A stretch of DNA of 64,000 nucleotides from Botryosphaeria dothidea (GCA_011503125.2 WWBZ02000033.1:4493173-4557172); one strand, 5' to 3'; counted from the first letter of the stretch, positions 46,600-59,034 are shown. Translations and numbers: made by a program. The notes: generated by a model from the sequence alone, not told the origin.

Positions 46600-48507
46600 T
46601 TATAGTCTTAATAGGGCTCGTAATAATTAACGAATTTACTAACTTTACTAGCTACTACCCGGAGATAGTTTCCCTCCTAATTTTAGATAGCTACCTAATT
46701 ACTACTACGATTATAAGAAAACGAAACTTAGTAAGATCCCCTACTATACGCAGCTCTAGTTATAGGCGGTCTAAAATAATTAAGCCTAAAAATATTAGTA
46801 GTATTCTCTACGGCCCCGGCTATATCGCTATAGAAATCGTAAAGAATACGTTAAATTAGCTAGATATCTTACTTTCGAAGCTAAGAAATACCTTACTAGA
46901 TCGTAACTTATTCTTTAGCTTACTAAGTTACTATTAGTTCCGTAGCTACGTCTTATAAATAGTAGCCTTTATATAGAAAAGAGAGTTGCTATAAGCCTTT
47001 ACTATTTAGTAGTACTATAAGCTATATTAGATCGAACGTCTAGCTAGTCGAAATATCGGAAGAGAGGAATAGCTTTAGCATGCCTATAAATATATAGGTA
47101 TATATAAGATTAGGCTAGATAAGAACGAGTCCGAGTATACCTAGTCCCGTTATTATTATCGTTAGGGTTTAAAGGCTAGACTTTTAAGGAGTAATTAGTA
47201 TATAGGTAGAAAAGTAAAATATAAATAATTTTAAATTAAGAGCGTATTAAGCCTAACCCTTATAAATTTAGTCGGAGTTATACTATAATTAGAGCTAAGC
47301 TATATAGAGTAACTATAACGAAGAGAACGACGTAAGTATATACTAAGTAGGTTATAATAATAATAAATCTATTAACGTCCCTTATAAGTCGAGGACTATC
47401 GTAGGACGGGGGGTCTAACGGGCCTACCTAGTCTATATAGAGTGCTTAAATATAATAGTTATTAAAGCGGTATACGTTTTAGGGCTTCTCTATCTAGCTT
47501 TTATAATACTAAGAAAAGAAAGAGAAGTAAAGAAGAGGTAGATAACGGGTTTAAAGGAGAGTAAAAAGAATAGAAATCGCCTAGGCTTCTTAGGCCTCTT
47601 CTCTAAGATACTATCTTCTTATAGCTATCCTAGTATCTTAGAGAAAGGCTATTAAAGCCTCTACTTTACGCTTCGTTTAAAAGAGAAGCGAAAGAGAAAG
47701 TTTTGCCCTAAGCGCTTCTTTTAGAACTTTTCTTACTACTAAGTACTTCTTATACTCTAAGACTAAGTATTTTAGAGTTTATTCTCCCCCGTAGCTATAT
47801 CGGATATTAGAACTTCTCTTAATCCGATATAGATAGGCCTTAAAGTATCTATAGCCGAATTTTAGCTAGTAGAAAGCGCTAGCTATCTCTCGTAAGTAAA
47901 ATAGGACGGCTAGTTTCTTTCTAATCTTCTAGCTAAAATTTTGGGTATATAAGTTTAGAGACTAATCCGGCCGCTTACTATAGTGCTCGAGTTTAAGGTT
48001 CTAGTCTCTTCGGTCTAGGCCTTTAATCCTAATTTCTAGGAGAACGAGGCTCGTAGTCCTACCGCTAGGGGAAAGCTTTATAGCCTCTTTAGCAAGGTTA
48101 TCGGCTTCTTCGTTCCTAGGAACTTAGTAGTAGCCCGGAACCTAGTATAAAGAGGTGGATGCTCCCTTTAACTAGGCAGATTTCGCGGCGTTTATAGCCC
48201 GGATTTGCTATACTTAGCTAGGATTATTTAAGGGGGTTTTAAGCCTAAGAATAGCAGCCTAGTTATCTATATAGATTTTAAAGTTTTAGTTAATACTACT
48301 ATAGGTATAAAAACGATAACAAAATCGACCTCGAGAAAAAGCGCTAAGACCGGTACCGCTCGAAAGCTCTTAATTCTCCTAGCTAGACCCTCGAATCTTA
48401 GCCTCGTAGCTACACGCGCTACTATATAGTCGCGTAGAAAAGAGACGTTTAGGGGCTCTAAAATCTAACGCGAACCTCGTATACCTACTCTAATCTTAAA
48501 CTACTCC
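46600..48507 (-). mobile_element. LINE 3' half, reverse, with RNase H
   Basis: On the minus strand, codons near 48,050-48,260 read IYIDN.AAILRLK, then PGY.QVPRNEEADNLAKEA, the C-terminal signature of a LINE-borne RNase H. A region near 47,640-47,900 follows with YFKAYLYRI and TLKYLVLEYKKY, the altered C-x-C-G..H-L-L-x-C end seen in Tad-like LINE ORF2. The rest down to 46,600 looks like 3' untranslated sequence. Gypsy-2 cuts it at 48,507, and the next upstream part should lie just beyond 54,898. Confidence 0.7.
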
Positions 48508-48739
48508 TATTAGGCTTCTTAAGCGCTACTATCCTAGATAACTAGATAGATACTTAATAGTAACTAGAGGCCCTAGCTATACTAAGAATAACTCGGTTAG
48601 ATACTAGGGCACGGGCCTAGCGCTAAGCGACTAAGTATATTTACCCTTCGCCCTCTCTTTCTAGACTCTCTTTCCTTTCTCCTTATATATAGATTTTTAG
48701 TTAAAAGTAATACTATTATTTCGGCTTTACTACCTTATA
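48508..48739 (+). repeat. Gypsy-2 5' LTR
   Basis: 232 bp, TATTAGGC..CCTTATA, RIP forms of TG..CA. It matches the 3' LTR along its length apart from a few substitutions and a one-base length change near the start. Confidence 0.88.
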
Positions 48740-49149
48740 TAATCTATATACTACTAATAAGAAACCTAAACTCGATAACCTAATACCCGTACTATTAACT
48801 AGAACCTAAACTCGATAATCTATAACTAGAACCCGATAATACTAATAACCTATAACTAGAACTTAATAATACTAATACTCTACGATAAGTAACCTAGAAA
48901 TATTAAAGAAACCTATACTATTAAAGAAATAATAGTATAATTATAGGAAATCTATCTTCTTAAATAAGATACGAAGATCCTCGTTAATTCCGCACTAATC
49001 TCTTTAGAGTTTTACCTATAACGTAGATTAAACTACTCCGAAACTAGAATAATTAGTAAAGATTATAGCGTAATAAAGCCTATTCTCTATAAGCTATACC
49101 CGTAGCCGTACTAGTAGTATCGCTAGTACTACTTCTATTTACCTAAGCG

Positions 49150-52100
49150 ATAATAAAGAAGAATTATTTAGTAATATAGTTAGGGGACCTAGCTAGAACC
49201 TTAACGAGTTTATAAGTAGCGCTATTCTATTTTAGAGCTTTCTTAATACCTTAGACTAGTAAAGTTAAGCTACTAATCTTACCTTACGTCGTACTACCTT
49301 ACGTAGAAACCTAGAACCCGAAGAACTTATATATTTATTAGCTACGGATCTTAACCTTACTATTAACCCCGGAATACTAAGTAACTACGGACTCGACTCT
49401 ATTCGCTAGCCTAACGAATATACCTTCTATAACTAATATACTATAGTAATAGTAAACTAGCGTACTAAGTTCTACTACGTTCTCTAAGTTACTTAAATAG
49501 CCGCTAGTAAAGAGTATATAGCCTACGCCTCTTTTTAGGATAAGTATAAGAAACTTAAGTAGACCTATAAGAAGATAATCGCTAGATCTAATAGAGTTAC
49601 TAAAGAAAGTAACGATAAGATTAGCCGGCTTATTTAAGAAAACAACCTTCTAACTAAGAATATTACTAATTCTTATACGGGTACCCTCCCTAGTACTAAT
49701 ATTTATAGCCTTAACTAGAAACGTTAACTAAGAAAGAGAACTACTACCTTATAGCGAACCCTTTCTTATTAGGGCTTACGTAAGATACTTATAGGAGATA
49801 TTAATAAGCTTATCTCTACTAATATCTATACTTTCGTTAACTTTAAGAATAATATAATCTTTAAGCTTAAAGTCGAAGAGGACTTCTTCTAAGGAAATTA
49901 GAAGCTAATAATCCGCTATATCTACTCTCGTCTTGCTAATTTAATCGCCGCTATAATACGTCCGTATATTAATAGCTACCGGATAGCCCTAGATTTCTTA
50001 GAAAAGCTAGGAAAGATATATAGAATAGATATCGCAAAGAAAAAAGCTACTAATAACCTTATTCTTACTAGATAAAGCGAGAAAGAGACGGTAGACTCCT
50101 ACTACGCCCGCCTATATATACTTTAGTTTCTTACTAATTCTACTAAAGAAGAGAAGATCGATAAGATATAGAATAGTATTTCTATTAGCTTAGCCCTCTT
50201 AGTAGCTACTCTTATCTTTACCTCTCTCGAATAGCTACTCGAAACTCTCCGTAAGGCCGAATATCGTCGTTAAGAGATTAAGTCTATAAATATCTATTCT
50301 AATAAAAGGATAAATAATAGTAATAATCCTAAAAGGGATCGCACTAAGCCTACCTATAACTAGAAACCTATTTAAGGTAATCTTAGCCGCTAGAGTAGGA
50401 CTAGAAGCGGTAATATAAACTAAGATAGCTAATAGGGCCGTATATCTATTACTACTAAACTAAGAGACTAGGTTAGACTATAGTATAAGCCTAAGCTAAA
50501 ACCCTTAAAGCTATTAGACGAGAAACGCCTCGTAATAACGAGGTAGGAACGCTACCGTAGCTATAGAGGCTTAGGCTACTTTATATCTAATACCTACTAT
50601 TCTAATAATAACCGCGCTAGGTTTACGTATATCTAGAGTATTAAGAAACTCGACTCTAATAGCGAGTCGGAAAACTCCTAGTCCTAGGAGTAAGTCGTCT
50701 TCTAGGACTATATAAGTAGAAGAAGCTAGGCGAGTAGCTAGCTAGTCGTAGTTAAAAAGAGATAAAGATATTAAACTTCGTAGTAGATAATCGCGCGTGT
50801 AAAATTAAGAGAACCTATCTTATTATATATACTATAGTAGCTAGTAGTAATATACGTTCTCTTATCGATAATAGAAGCTAAGCTAAGCTTATCGATGCCT
50901 TCTTTATTCGCGTATATAAGATAATAAAGATTCCTCTTATTAAACGGATTACTATAACTTTAGAAGATAGAATATTCTCTTAATATATTACCTACGCCTC
51001 TCTAGTCGATATTAATATTAGTTCTTATAAAGAATAACTTCTCTACTATATTACTAACCTAGGAGACTATCTACTAATCCTTAGAGACGGATAGTTACGT
51101 ACTTATAACCCGTATATCGACTAGGATAAGCGGTTAGTTAAGTTTTATAAGCCTTAGTGCTTTAAGGCTAGCTATCTTACTATAAAACCTTATACTAAAT
51201 ACGCTATTAGGTGCCGACCTAAATAAAAGATAGAGAAATCTTAACTAGATATTTAACTATATTCTACATCCCTACTCTTTTATCTAGTATTACTTCCTAG
51301 ATATAAAGGATACTACTATACACCCGCGGAACCTACTATAAATACTAGCGTAGCTATAACTAGAGAAGATAATTTCTAGAAGTTTATAGATAGAAAGAAG
51401 ATATATAAGAGAGAAGAACGTCTTGCCCGGCTGCTAAAGGAATACTACTAGATTAAAGAACTCTAGAATAAGATAGAAGCGGATATACTCCCTCCTTACT
51501 AGAAAGAAGACTATAAAATTAAGCTTAAACCTAACTATAAACCTCCTTATATAAAAAGCTACCGCCTAATATCTTAATAGGAAAACGAAGCGGTTAAGAA
51601 GTATATTAACGAATATCTCGGAAAAGGGTTTATTCGCCCTAGCTCTTCGGACTATACCGTACCTCTACTTATTATTAGAAAGCTAGGAGGAGGACTTAGG
51701 GTCTATGTTAACTATAGAGCCCTAAACGCTATTACTAAGAAGAATCGATATCCAATCCTATATATTAATAAAACCCTTACCTAGCTTAGTAAGGCCAAGA
51801 TCTTTACTAAACTCGACGTTGTCTATACTTTTAACCGGATCCGAATTAAGGAAGGCTATAAGTACCTTATCGCTTTTAACACTCGCTTTAGTTAGTACGA
51901 ATACCTAGTTATACCCTTTAGGCTCTATAATGCGCTAGGCACCTTTTAGAGCTATATTAACAATTCTATACTCGAATACCTAGATAAGTTTTGCACAGCG
52001 TACCTAGATAATATCCTTATCTATAGTAAAAAGGAGGAGGAACACGCTAAAAACGTTAATAAAGTCCTCTAACGACTAAAGGACCGTGGTCTTTAACTCG

Positions 52101-54560
52101 ACCTTAATAAATGCGAGTTTAATATTAGATTAGTTAAATACCTTAGCCTTATTATGAGTATAAACGGAATCGAAATAGACCTAGAAAAAAGTCTTAGCTA
52201 TTATTAATTAGGAGGTACTAACGTTAGTAAAGGATGTGTAAGTCTTTCTTGGCTTTGCAAATTTCTACCGCCGCTTTATCAAGAACTTCTCCTATATAGC
52301 ACGCCCCCTTACTAAGATAATAAAAGGAGAATACTTTATAACTAGAAATAGGAAACGCAAGATAAGATACTAGGACTTTATATAGGACAACAAGAAATAA
52401 ACCGCCTTTAATTAGCTATAAGCCGCATTCACCTCTACACCTATCCTCGTATATTTCGACCCTAAAAAGAAAATATAGGTTAAAACGGATGCCTTAGACT
52501 TTGTTAGTATAGATATTCTATCTTAGATACACGATAGAGTACTTAAACTAGTTATATACTTCTCTAAGAAAATGTCCTTAACTAAGTGCAACTATATAAT
52601 CTACGATAAAGAGCTACTCGCTATTATTCGCTCTTTTAAGACTTAGGAACTAGAACTTATAAGCACTCCTATAGACAAGCCTATTAAGATGCTTACGGAT
52701 TATAAGAACCTAGAGTATTTTATAATAACTAAGTAACTAACTAGCCGTTAAGCCCGCTAGGCTGAATTTCTATCCGCCTTTAACTTTATTATCTCCTACC
52801 GGCTAGGAAAATAAGAAGAGAAGCTAGACTCGCTTATAAGGAGAACGCAGGACCTACTATAAGGAATTAACGACCCAAGGAAGCAACACCGGTTCTAATA
52901 ACTACTTCGGGACTTAAACCTAGAACCTAATATAAAGATTACTATTAATTCTATTCTCTTTTACTACTAACAACCTAGAGGAGGAGGAGTTAGACTCTTA
53001 AGAGCCGGAAGATAACTAGACCTAGGAAATCTATAACGCCCGGGAAACCAGGAAGCTATATAGAAAGACCTCGACACACTTATTAGCGAAGCCTACGAAA
53101 AGGATAGGGTAATCTAGGACCTCCGTAGAAGCATTAATGTAGGAGATAGACGTATACTAAGCCACTTAATTAGGAAGGGCTATAAGAAAAATATTTAGAA
53201 CTTCTTAGTAAAAGATGGTTGGGTATAGCTAAAAGACGCGCTTATTATCCTAGACTACTAACTACTACGCCTACGCCTCCTAAAGAATTACCACGAAAAC
53301 TACTTATAGGACACCTAGGACCCAAGGCTATATATAGGGAGCTTATAGAAAAACTACTAGTAGGCTGATAAAGGGAAGATATTACTCGTTTCTATAAGAA
53401 CTGTTACTACTACCGCCGCTATAAGCTATACTCGGAGTAAAAGCAAGGACTACTAAGACCGCTCTCTATCCCTAGTAGAAGTGGCTCTACGTAGCCCTAG
53501 ACTTTACGGAAAAACTGCCGCTATATATTAGGAGGAATTAGGGATACCGACACTACCTAGTTATTATAGACCGTTTAACTAAGGGAAAGATCTACGAGCT
53601 AATAATAACGCTAAGTGCTAAAGAAACCGTAGAGGTTCTAAACCGCCGCCTCTTTTATATACGAGATTTTCTAATAGATATCGTCTCCGACCGAGGCAGC
53701 GCTATAGACTCCTACATCTATAGAAGAATTATAGAACGATATAACGTAAAGATTAAAATATTAACTATATTTTACCCCTAGACTAATAGCTAGAGCGAAA
53801 GCTCTATTAAAGGTCTTAAAAAGTACCTCCGGATATATATTAACTACGCGTAAGATAACTAGGTCGACTTCCTACCTAAAGCTAAATTTATAGCTAATAC
53901 GTATATTAGCGTATTAACTAGCATATCGCTATTCTTCGTAGATAACGGATTCTATCCACGCACTAGCTTAGAACCTATAAAAATCTACTAAGGTACTAGA
54001 AAAGTAGAAGTAATTAGGGTAGACCGGTTAGTTAAAAGGTTAAATGCTATAAGAAGCTTCCTCTAAGATTAACTAGCCTAGATATAAGAAGAATAGAGCC
54101 GCTATATAGATAAATTTCGCTAGCTATACCCTACCTTCCGTATAGGCGATAAAGTATTTATTAACGCCCGAGACTTTAACCTAGGACGGAATAGTAAGTC
54201 TCTCTGTACTAAAGAACCTTAGTCCAGGTAGGAAATTACTAGGTTAATTAACGGCAAAGTATACGAAGTTACTATACCTCCTTACATATAAGAGAAAGAA
54301 ATCTTCCCTATATTCTACCCCTAGAAGCTATACCTTGCCCTAGATAATCTATATCCGGGTTAGGTCTAGGAGTCTAGCTAGTATATATAATCTTTAATAA
54401 GAACGAGAATAAAACTTATAAGAAGTAGGAAGTACTAGAGATAGTAGACTACCGAAACTTAAGGTATAGAGTATAGTATAAGGTTACCTTTATAGGTAAC
54501 TAGGACGAGTAGAACTCTAATCCCTTATAGTAATACTAGGGTAACTATAAGAATACTCCT
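49150..54560 (+). pseudogene. Gypsy-2 gag-pol remnant
   Basis: Gag runs to about 50,750 with a knuckle (RYRSYRGLGYF-like near 50,550, Cys now Tyr). Protease is near 50,770-51,070. RT has a YLGKGFIRPSSS stretch near 51,615, YRALNAITKKNRYP near 51,715 and [11 protein letters not shown] near 51,998 (YLDD with one Asp changed). The frame shifts near 52,190. RNase H is near 52,440-52,830. The integrase core has DRGSAIDS near 53,690 and YPQTNSQSES near 53,775. A chromodomain-like VQYKVTFIGN is near 54,470-54,510. Not functional. Confidence 0.8.
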
Positions 54561-54660
54561 AATAAAATCCGTAAGTACTACGTATACTATAAGGACGCGC
54601 CCGAGCTACCCAAATTTTTTAAGAAGCTTAGTAGACCTCGCTTAAAGAAGAGGGAGATAG

Positions 54661-54892
54661 TATTAGCCCCTTAAGCGCTACTATCCTAGGTAACTAAGTA
54701 GATACTTAATAGTAACTAGAGGCCCTAGCTATACTAAGGATAACTCGGTTAGATACTAGGGTACGGGCCCTAGCGCTAAGCGACTAGATATATTTATCCT
54801 TCGCCCTCTCTTTCTAGACTCTCTTTTCTTTCTCCTTATATATAGATTTTTAGTTAAAAGTAATACTATTATTTCGGCTTTACTACCTTATA
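54661..54892 (+). repeat. Gypsy-2 3' LTR
   Basis: 232 bp, followed by the ACTCC duplicate. Confidence 0.88.
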
Positions 54893-56540
54893 ACTCCCGA
54901 TTCCTCCTAAATTTTATTCTAAGCTTCTTTAGTATATAAAGAAACTCTAGATAGAGTTATATAGAAATACCCTTAAGGGAACACCCGCTAGCTCTATTAT
55001 AGCCCCTTCTACCCCGACTTCCGTAGAATTTTTAGGGTCCGCCAAGCCCTGCTAAAACCTTATTTCGACCACGAGAACCTACCTAGCGATATACCTCTAG
55101 ACCTCCTAGATAGCCTACCGTCTAATAGAGTAATCCTAGGCTCCCCTATTATAAGCCCCTTAGCTCTACTAACGGAATACGGAACCTCTTAACTAGATTA
55201 GACTAAAATTTAGATAGAAGACGCCTAAGAGACTTATATCTAGACTACTACTCCTAAAGTCTAGGACTAGAAGCGGATTAATTAATCTAACTAGCCTCTT
55301 TCTCTCTCCGGTCTTTAGATACTAGGCACGTATTCGGTTTACTCCTACGAAGATATTCCGTTTCTCTAGCGAGGCCCTTAAGCTACTCTTAACTATCTAA
55401 TTAAAGCGGCGGATCTCGAAGATAGTAGGGAAAAAGCTTAGAAATCCTTAACCTTATAAATATCTTCCGCGAATATATAGAAAAAGATATACTAAACTAG
55501 TTAAAGTCTATCTTAGCTACCTAAATCCGCTTAATAGAGAATATAATAAGAGTACTAGCTAACCGGGCTAGAGAACTAGCTAAAACCCCCTAAGGCTATC
55601 TAGCTCCTTAGGCCTTCTAAGCTCCTTAGCCTCTCTAAGCTCTCTAGCCCCCCTTATCTTATTAAAACCCCTAAACTACTTAGGCCTCCTAAGCCGTAAC
55701 TCCTTCTACGCGGAAGTAGTTAAGTAAGGAGAATAGTAAATAGTCCCCCTAACGAAAAGAACTAGGCCGGCCCTAAAGCCCGCCCCGATTAGAGAAAGAT
55801 AGGTTGTCCTAAAGCCTTAGAACGAGATCTCTATATATCTACTCTACCTCCGTAACGTAATAAAACGAAGTCTTTAAAGCTAAAATTAAATTAAATAACC
55901 TAGTTATCTTAACCGTTTTAATATTAGGGAAGAAAAACGTAGTCCTTACGTGTATAGAAGCCTATATAGTAGACTTTTTAGCTAAGAACTCTACTATTAT
56001 CTTAGAGATTACTCTTTTCTATAATCTCGAGATTAATAGGCCCTAGTATAAGATAGCCGTATACGGCGTTCCTATAAATATCCTCTAGGACTATATAGAT
56101 AAGAAATTCTCCTTCTTTATTAAAGAAGACGCTAAGGCCTTTAACTAAGGCCTTAATATAATCGGAGAGCCGTACTAGCTAATCTCTAAATCCGAAGGGA
56201 AGCCTAATAGACTAGCTTAATCTATATAGCCTTCTCTACTAAAGAGGAGGCTAAAAGAGTAATTAATAAGAGACTCTCCTTACTAGGAGTCTCCTATAAA
56301 GCCGAAAAATATAGGAAACTAAAATACCTGACCTACCTAAAGCGGAATTAGACTCTATATCTATAGAATATATTAGAGTACTATAAGCTAACGTCGCTCG
56401 TAAAAGCCTAGCTACCGAAGGGCTATTATAGCTAGTAATAGAGCTTAAATAGATATTATTCTTATCTAAGAACCGTTTATTATTAGCTTCTCTAATCCCT
56501 AAGAAGTACGGTCTATTAACTACCCCTCTTTCGTCTAAAC
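54893..56540 (+). mobile_element. LINE ORF1 region, RIP-mutated
   Basis: The + strand reads as a Tad-like ORF1 (gag-like) protein, best near 56,165-56,330: IGEPY.LISKSEGKPN, FSTKEEA, then INKRLSLLGVSYKAEKY, which is the conserved end of the RNA-binding part before the zinc knuckles. The first few hundred bases may instead be the upstream part of the reverse LINE interrupted by gypsy-2. CA/TG depletion stops sharply near 56,530-56,545, where an un-mutated gypsy gag fragment begins on the other strand. Confidence 0.62.
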
Positions 56541-57070
56541 TCTCGATTGTGAAGCATAAAAAACTTCGTAGCTTCAGTGCAACTCGTGTAGTCCACGACG
56601 AGTTTGGCTTGGGCCCTGGGCAATCCAAGGCTCGAGTTCTTCTCTATTACCCGAAAACTCGGCGAGAGGGCCGAGGGTTCTTCGTGGGGCCTGTCCTTGG
56701 TGGGGTGGCTGGTGGGTCCTGACTCAGGGGCAGGGGGGTCCGAGGCAATTCCGGCTACCCTAGCCTCCTTTTCTCCGGCCTCCCCTGAGGGTTGTGTGGA
56801 AGGGGTTTGGGCGCCTCCCACCTTCAAGAGTTCCTCCTTCTCCTCCTTAAGCTGTATAACCTCCTTGGGTAAGAGTATCCATTCGTGCCATCATTTGTAG
56901 CAGTAACGCTTCGTTTCTTGGTTCTCTTGAGCCTGTAGCTCTTGTCCATGCTCTTGAGGACTCATATCGAGTGATTCCGGTGATTCCGGTGATTCCAGTG
57001 ATTCCAGTGATTCCAGTGATTCCAGTGATTCCAAGTGCGCAACTGTGCCAGTGATCCGATGTCCAGTAAG
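56516..57070 (-). pseudogene. Gypsy gag N-terminal fragment, nearly RIP-free
   Basis: The minus frame from the minisatellite inwards reads MSPQEHGQELQAQENQETKR, then ILLPKEVIQLKEEKEELLKV (coiled-coil-like) and a Pro/Ser-rich part, ending near 56,516. It directly follows a minus-oriented 5' LTR (57,278 down to 57,095), which is the place of gag in an LTR retrotransposon. The rest of the element is missing. I infer gag from position and composition; there is no decisive motif. Confidence 0.5.
56971..57033 (-). repeat. 9-bp minisatellite, seven units
   Basis: Seven tandem units of GTGATTCCR (first two end in G, the rest in A). The unit length is a multiple of three, so on the minus strand it encodes repeated three-residue units (Glu-Ser-Leu or Glu-Ser-Pro) at the start of the gag-like frame. 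Confidence 0.85.
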
Positions 57071-57094
57071 TCCAATATGGGGAAGTCTAGCTAA

Positions 57095-57278
57095 TGTCAG
57101 GGCTCAACCTCAGGATGATCGCTGAAAGGTATATTGCGCTATGTACGTTAAGCTAGACTTAAGGAGAAAGAAGAGAAGACGTAGAAGAAAGGAAAGAGTT
57201 ATATACAAGGGAGGCTTGGCGTCACGTGACCCGCCGATGATCCTCTGAGGCTTGATCCTGAGGCTTCAGACTCTAACA
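57095..57278 (-). repeat. 184-bp LTR, reverse, family of 57,772-57,952
   Basis: Starts TGTCAGGGCTCAACC and ends CTCTAACA in + text. In the minus direction it has TGTATATAACTCT as a TATA box, so this is a 5' LTR with gag to the left. Its right neighbour is a LINE 3' end. Confidence 0.75.
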
Positions 57279-57742
57279 TTCTACCCCTACTTCTAATAGG
57301 ATAGGATATAGATACTCGAAAGGGTAGGGACTACGGACTACTATTCCCTCCTCTTAACGAAGAAGGGGGTTAAAGTAGCAATAGACTAGTTCTTGCGCCT
57401 AGGGCTGCCTAAGCAATTTAGCCTAGTAAGGGAACTAATCTAGGAAGACAACTAGGACGAGGAAACCAGGAGGACTACTAGGACCACTAGGACCCGGATA
57501 ACTACGAGGATAAGAACCGAAGGGATAGGCCTAGTAGGTAAATATAGGGCTGCCATAGCAGCCGCTACTAGTAAGAAGAAAAAAGCAGAACTAGTATAGG
57601 ATAGCATGCCTAGAGAGAGGAGGGGTTTTTTGCTAGGCGAAAAGGTTTTCCCCCTCGTGTAAAAATAACTATAGATAGCCAGCCCCGCATGGACCGTAAG
57701 GGAGCTATATCGGGAAGAAATAAATTTATCTATCTATATTGT
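57279..57742 (+). mobile_element. LINE 3' end, lightly mutated copy
   Basis: Aligns with 46,130-46,590 of the long LINE but retains many more CA and TG sites. It ends GAAGAAATAAATTTATCTATCTAT, showing that this LINE family finishes in a TCTA-type tail. It is cut on the left by the LTR at 57,278. Confidence 0.85.
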
Positions 57743-57771
57743 CTATTAAGTAGGAGAATACGGAGCGTATA

Positions 57772-57952
57772 TATTAGGGCTCAACCTTAGGATGATCGCT
57801 GAAAGGTGTATTATACTATGTACGTTAAGCTAGACTTAAGGAGAAAGAAGAGAAGTCGTAGAAGAGAGAGAGTTATATACAAGGAAGGCTTGGCGTCACG
57901 TGACCTGCCGATGATCCTCTGAGGCTTGATCCTGAGGCTTTAGACTCTGACA
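57772..57952 (-). repeat. Solo LTR with GTATA target duplication
   Basis: 181 bp homologous to 57,095-57,278 and flanked by GTATA on both sides (57,767-57,771 and 57,953-57,957). A lone LTR with a perfect duplication is the usual product of LTR-LTR recombination. Confidence 0.85.
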
Positions 57953-57957
57953 GTATA

Positions 57958-58515
57958 GATTAATATTAGCTTAATCTTATTAATCTGTCTCTTACTGCCT
58001 AAGGCGTGCGGGACCTAAGGGATCAATTCCTTGGGGTTACGTAATATACGTAACTCGTGGTGGGTCTTTACGGCGCGTGTCTGCGCCCCGCTTACTTCCT
58101 TTCTCATCCTATCCCGACTCTGTGAAGGCTGTGACGTAACAATGGACATCGTGCTCAATGGGGACGCGGCCTAGGCCTCAGCTTGCTGGATGAGGTATTT
58201 GAGAAAACCGAAGATTTTGTGTGCTTAAAGCTCTTCGTTGTTCTGTACTTGCAACTAGACGCGTCAAGCGCAAGGTGACTGGTGGGATATATAGTTGAGA
58301 GGCACAGTCTTTTGGGAACACACCAGCAAAGTCTATTCCACATTATTTCTCGGGCATTGTTTGAATCATGGTTCGACTTTTTGCCACATTCCTTTTCTGA
58401 GTTAGAGAGGTTAGTATCTTCTAAGTGCAGTCCTAATACAAAGGAGTATCACAGCCGACGGTTAGCGCCAAATGCGATTTTTCCCATAGAAAGGTCAGAT
58501 TATTGTAAGTGTTAT
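57958..58515. other. Spacer, no gene assigned
   Basis: No gene recognised. The near-palindrome GTTACGTAATATACGTAAC lies at 58,036-58,054. A 116-codon + frame (58,282-58,632) runs into a hairpin and has no recognisable domain, so I do not call it a gene. Confidence 0.5.
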
Positions 58516-58598
58516 GGGGAGATGGAAGCATTCGTCCGGACGCAGGTGTATTTTGTTTTTGAGAACAAAACCCATCCGGACGGATGCTTCCACTCCCC
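58516..58598. repeat. Foldback hairpin 1, about 26-bp arms
   Basis: The left arm starts GGGGAGATGGAAGCATTCGT and the right arm ends GATGCTTCCACTCCCC. They pair almost fully around a loop of about 30 bases. The arm sequence is related to hairpin 2. It looks like a tiny foldback element or the end of a miniature transposon. Confidence 0.75.
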
Positions 58599-58842
58599 AC
58601 GGGGCTGTATTTCTAGAGGCCCTCGCCGCTAACAATCAGCTGAAATACCCCCCTGTAGCTTAAGGTGGAAGCCACCTTGGTCACTCGATTTTCTTATTGT
58701 TTCATCGGAAGGCCAGATGATATTGTTAAGTTAAAAGGCGTTTGCAAGTTATTAAAGGGGGCTCATGAGAGGTTCCACGAGTAGAAAATTACAGTGCTTC
58801 TCAGGTTCGGCTTATGCGGGCCAGTAGCGTAAGGGCTATCGC

Positions 58843-58927
58843 GTAGGGGGTAGAATCATTCGTCCGTACCAAAGTGTAATTAGTCTTACGACACACTTAC
58901 ATCCAGATGAATGGTTCTACTCCCTAC
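58843..58927. repeat. Foldback hairpin 2, about 22-bp arms
   Basis: The left arm is GTAGGGGGTAGAATCATTCG and the right arm is GAATGGTTCTACTCCCTAC, pairing with a few mismatches. It shares the (G)GAA..CATTCGTCCG core with hairpin 1, 245 bp away. Confidence 0.7.
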
Positions 58928-59034
58928 AGTAAGAATATATTGTAATACTAATCCGCCGTGAGGATATTGTACGGTTGCAATACCGGTCCTCATAAACCGA
59001 ACGTGAGGAGGATTGTAATTAAGAGAGAGCCATC

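Larger units (their letters stand above)
48508..54892 (+). mobile_element. Gypsy-2, full-length RIP-mutated Ty3/gypsy element
   Basis: 6385 bp with 232-bp LTRs and a perfect ACTCC duplication (48,503-48,507 and 54,893-54,897). Gag, protease, RT, RNase H, integrase and a possible chromodomain follow in gypsy order. RIP is heavy at both ends but a middle part (about 51,690-53,500) still keeps scattered CA and TG. Confidence 0.92.

Noticed and set aside
56604..56900. A 98-codon plus-strand frame (MAWALGNPRLEFF...)
   Set aside because: It is the complement of a gag-like minus frame that follows a minus-oriented LTR; the minus reading fits the context better.
57095..57952. A small LTR-LTR (TRIM-like) element that captured a LINE end
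   Set aside because: The outer flanks do not match, while the right LTR alone has its own perfect GTATA duplication; two independent LTR insertions explain it better.
58282..58632. A 116-codon frame as a host gene
   Set aside because: It runs through a long inverted repeat, has no recognisable domain and lacks support from splice sites or a neighbour.
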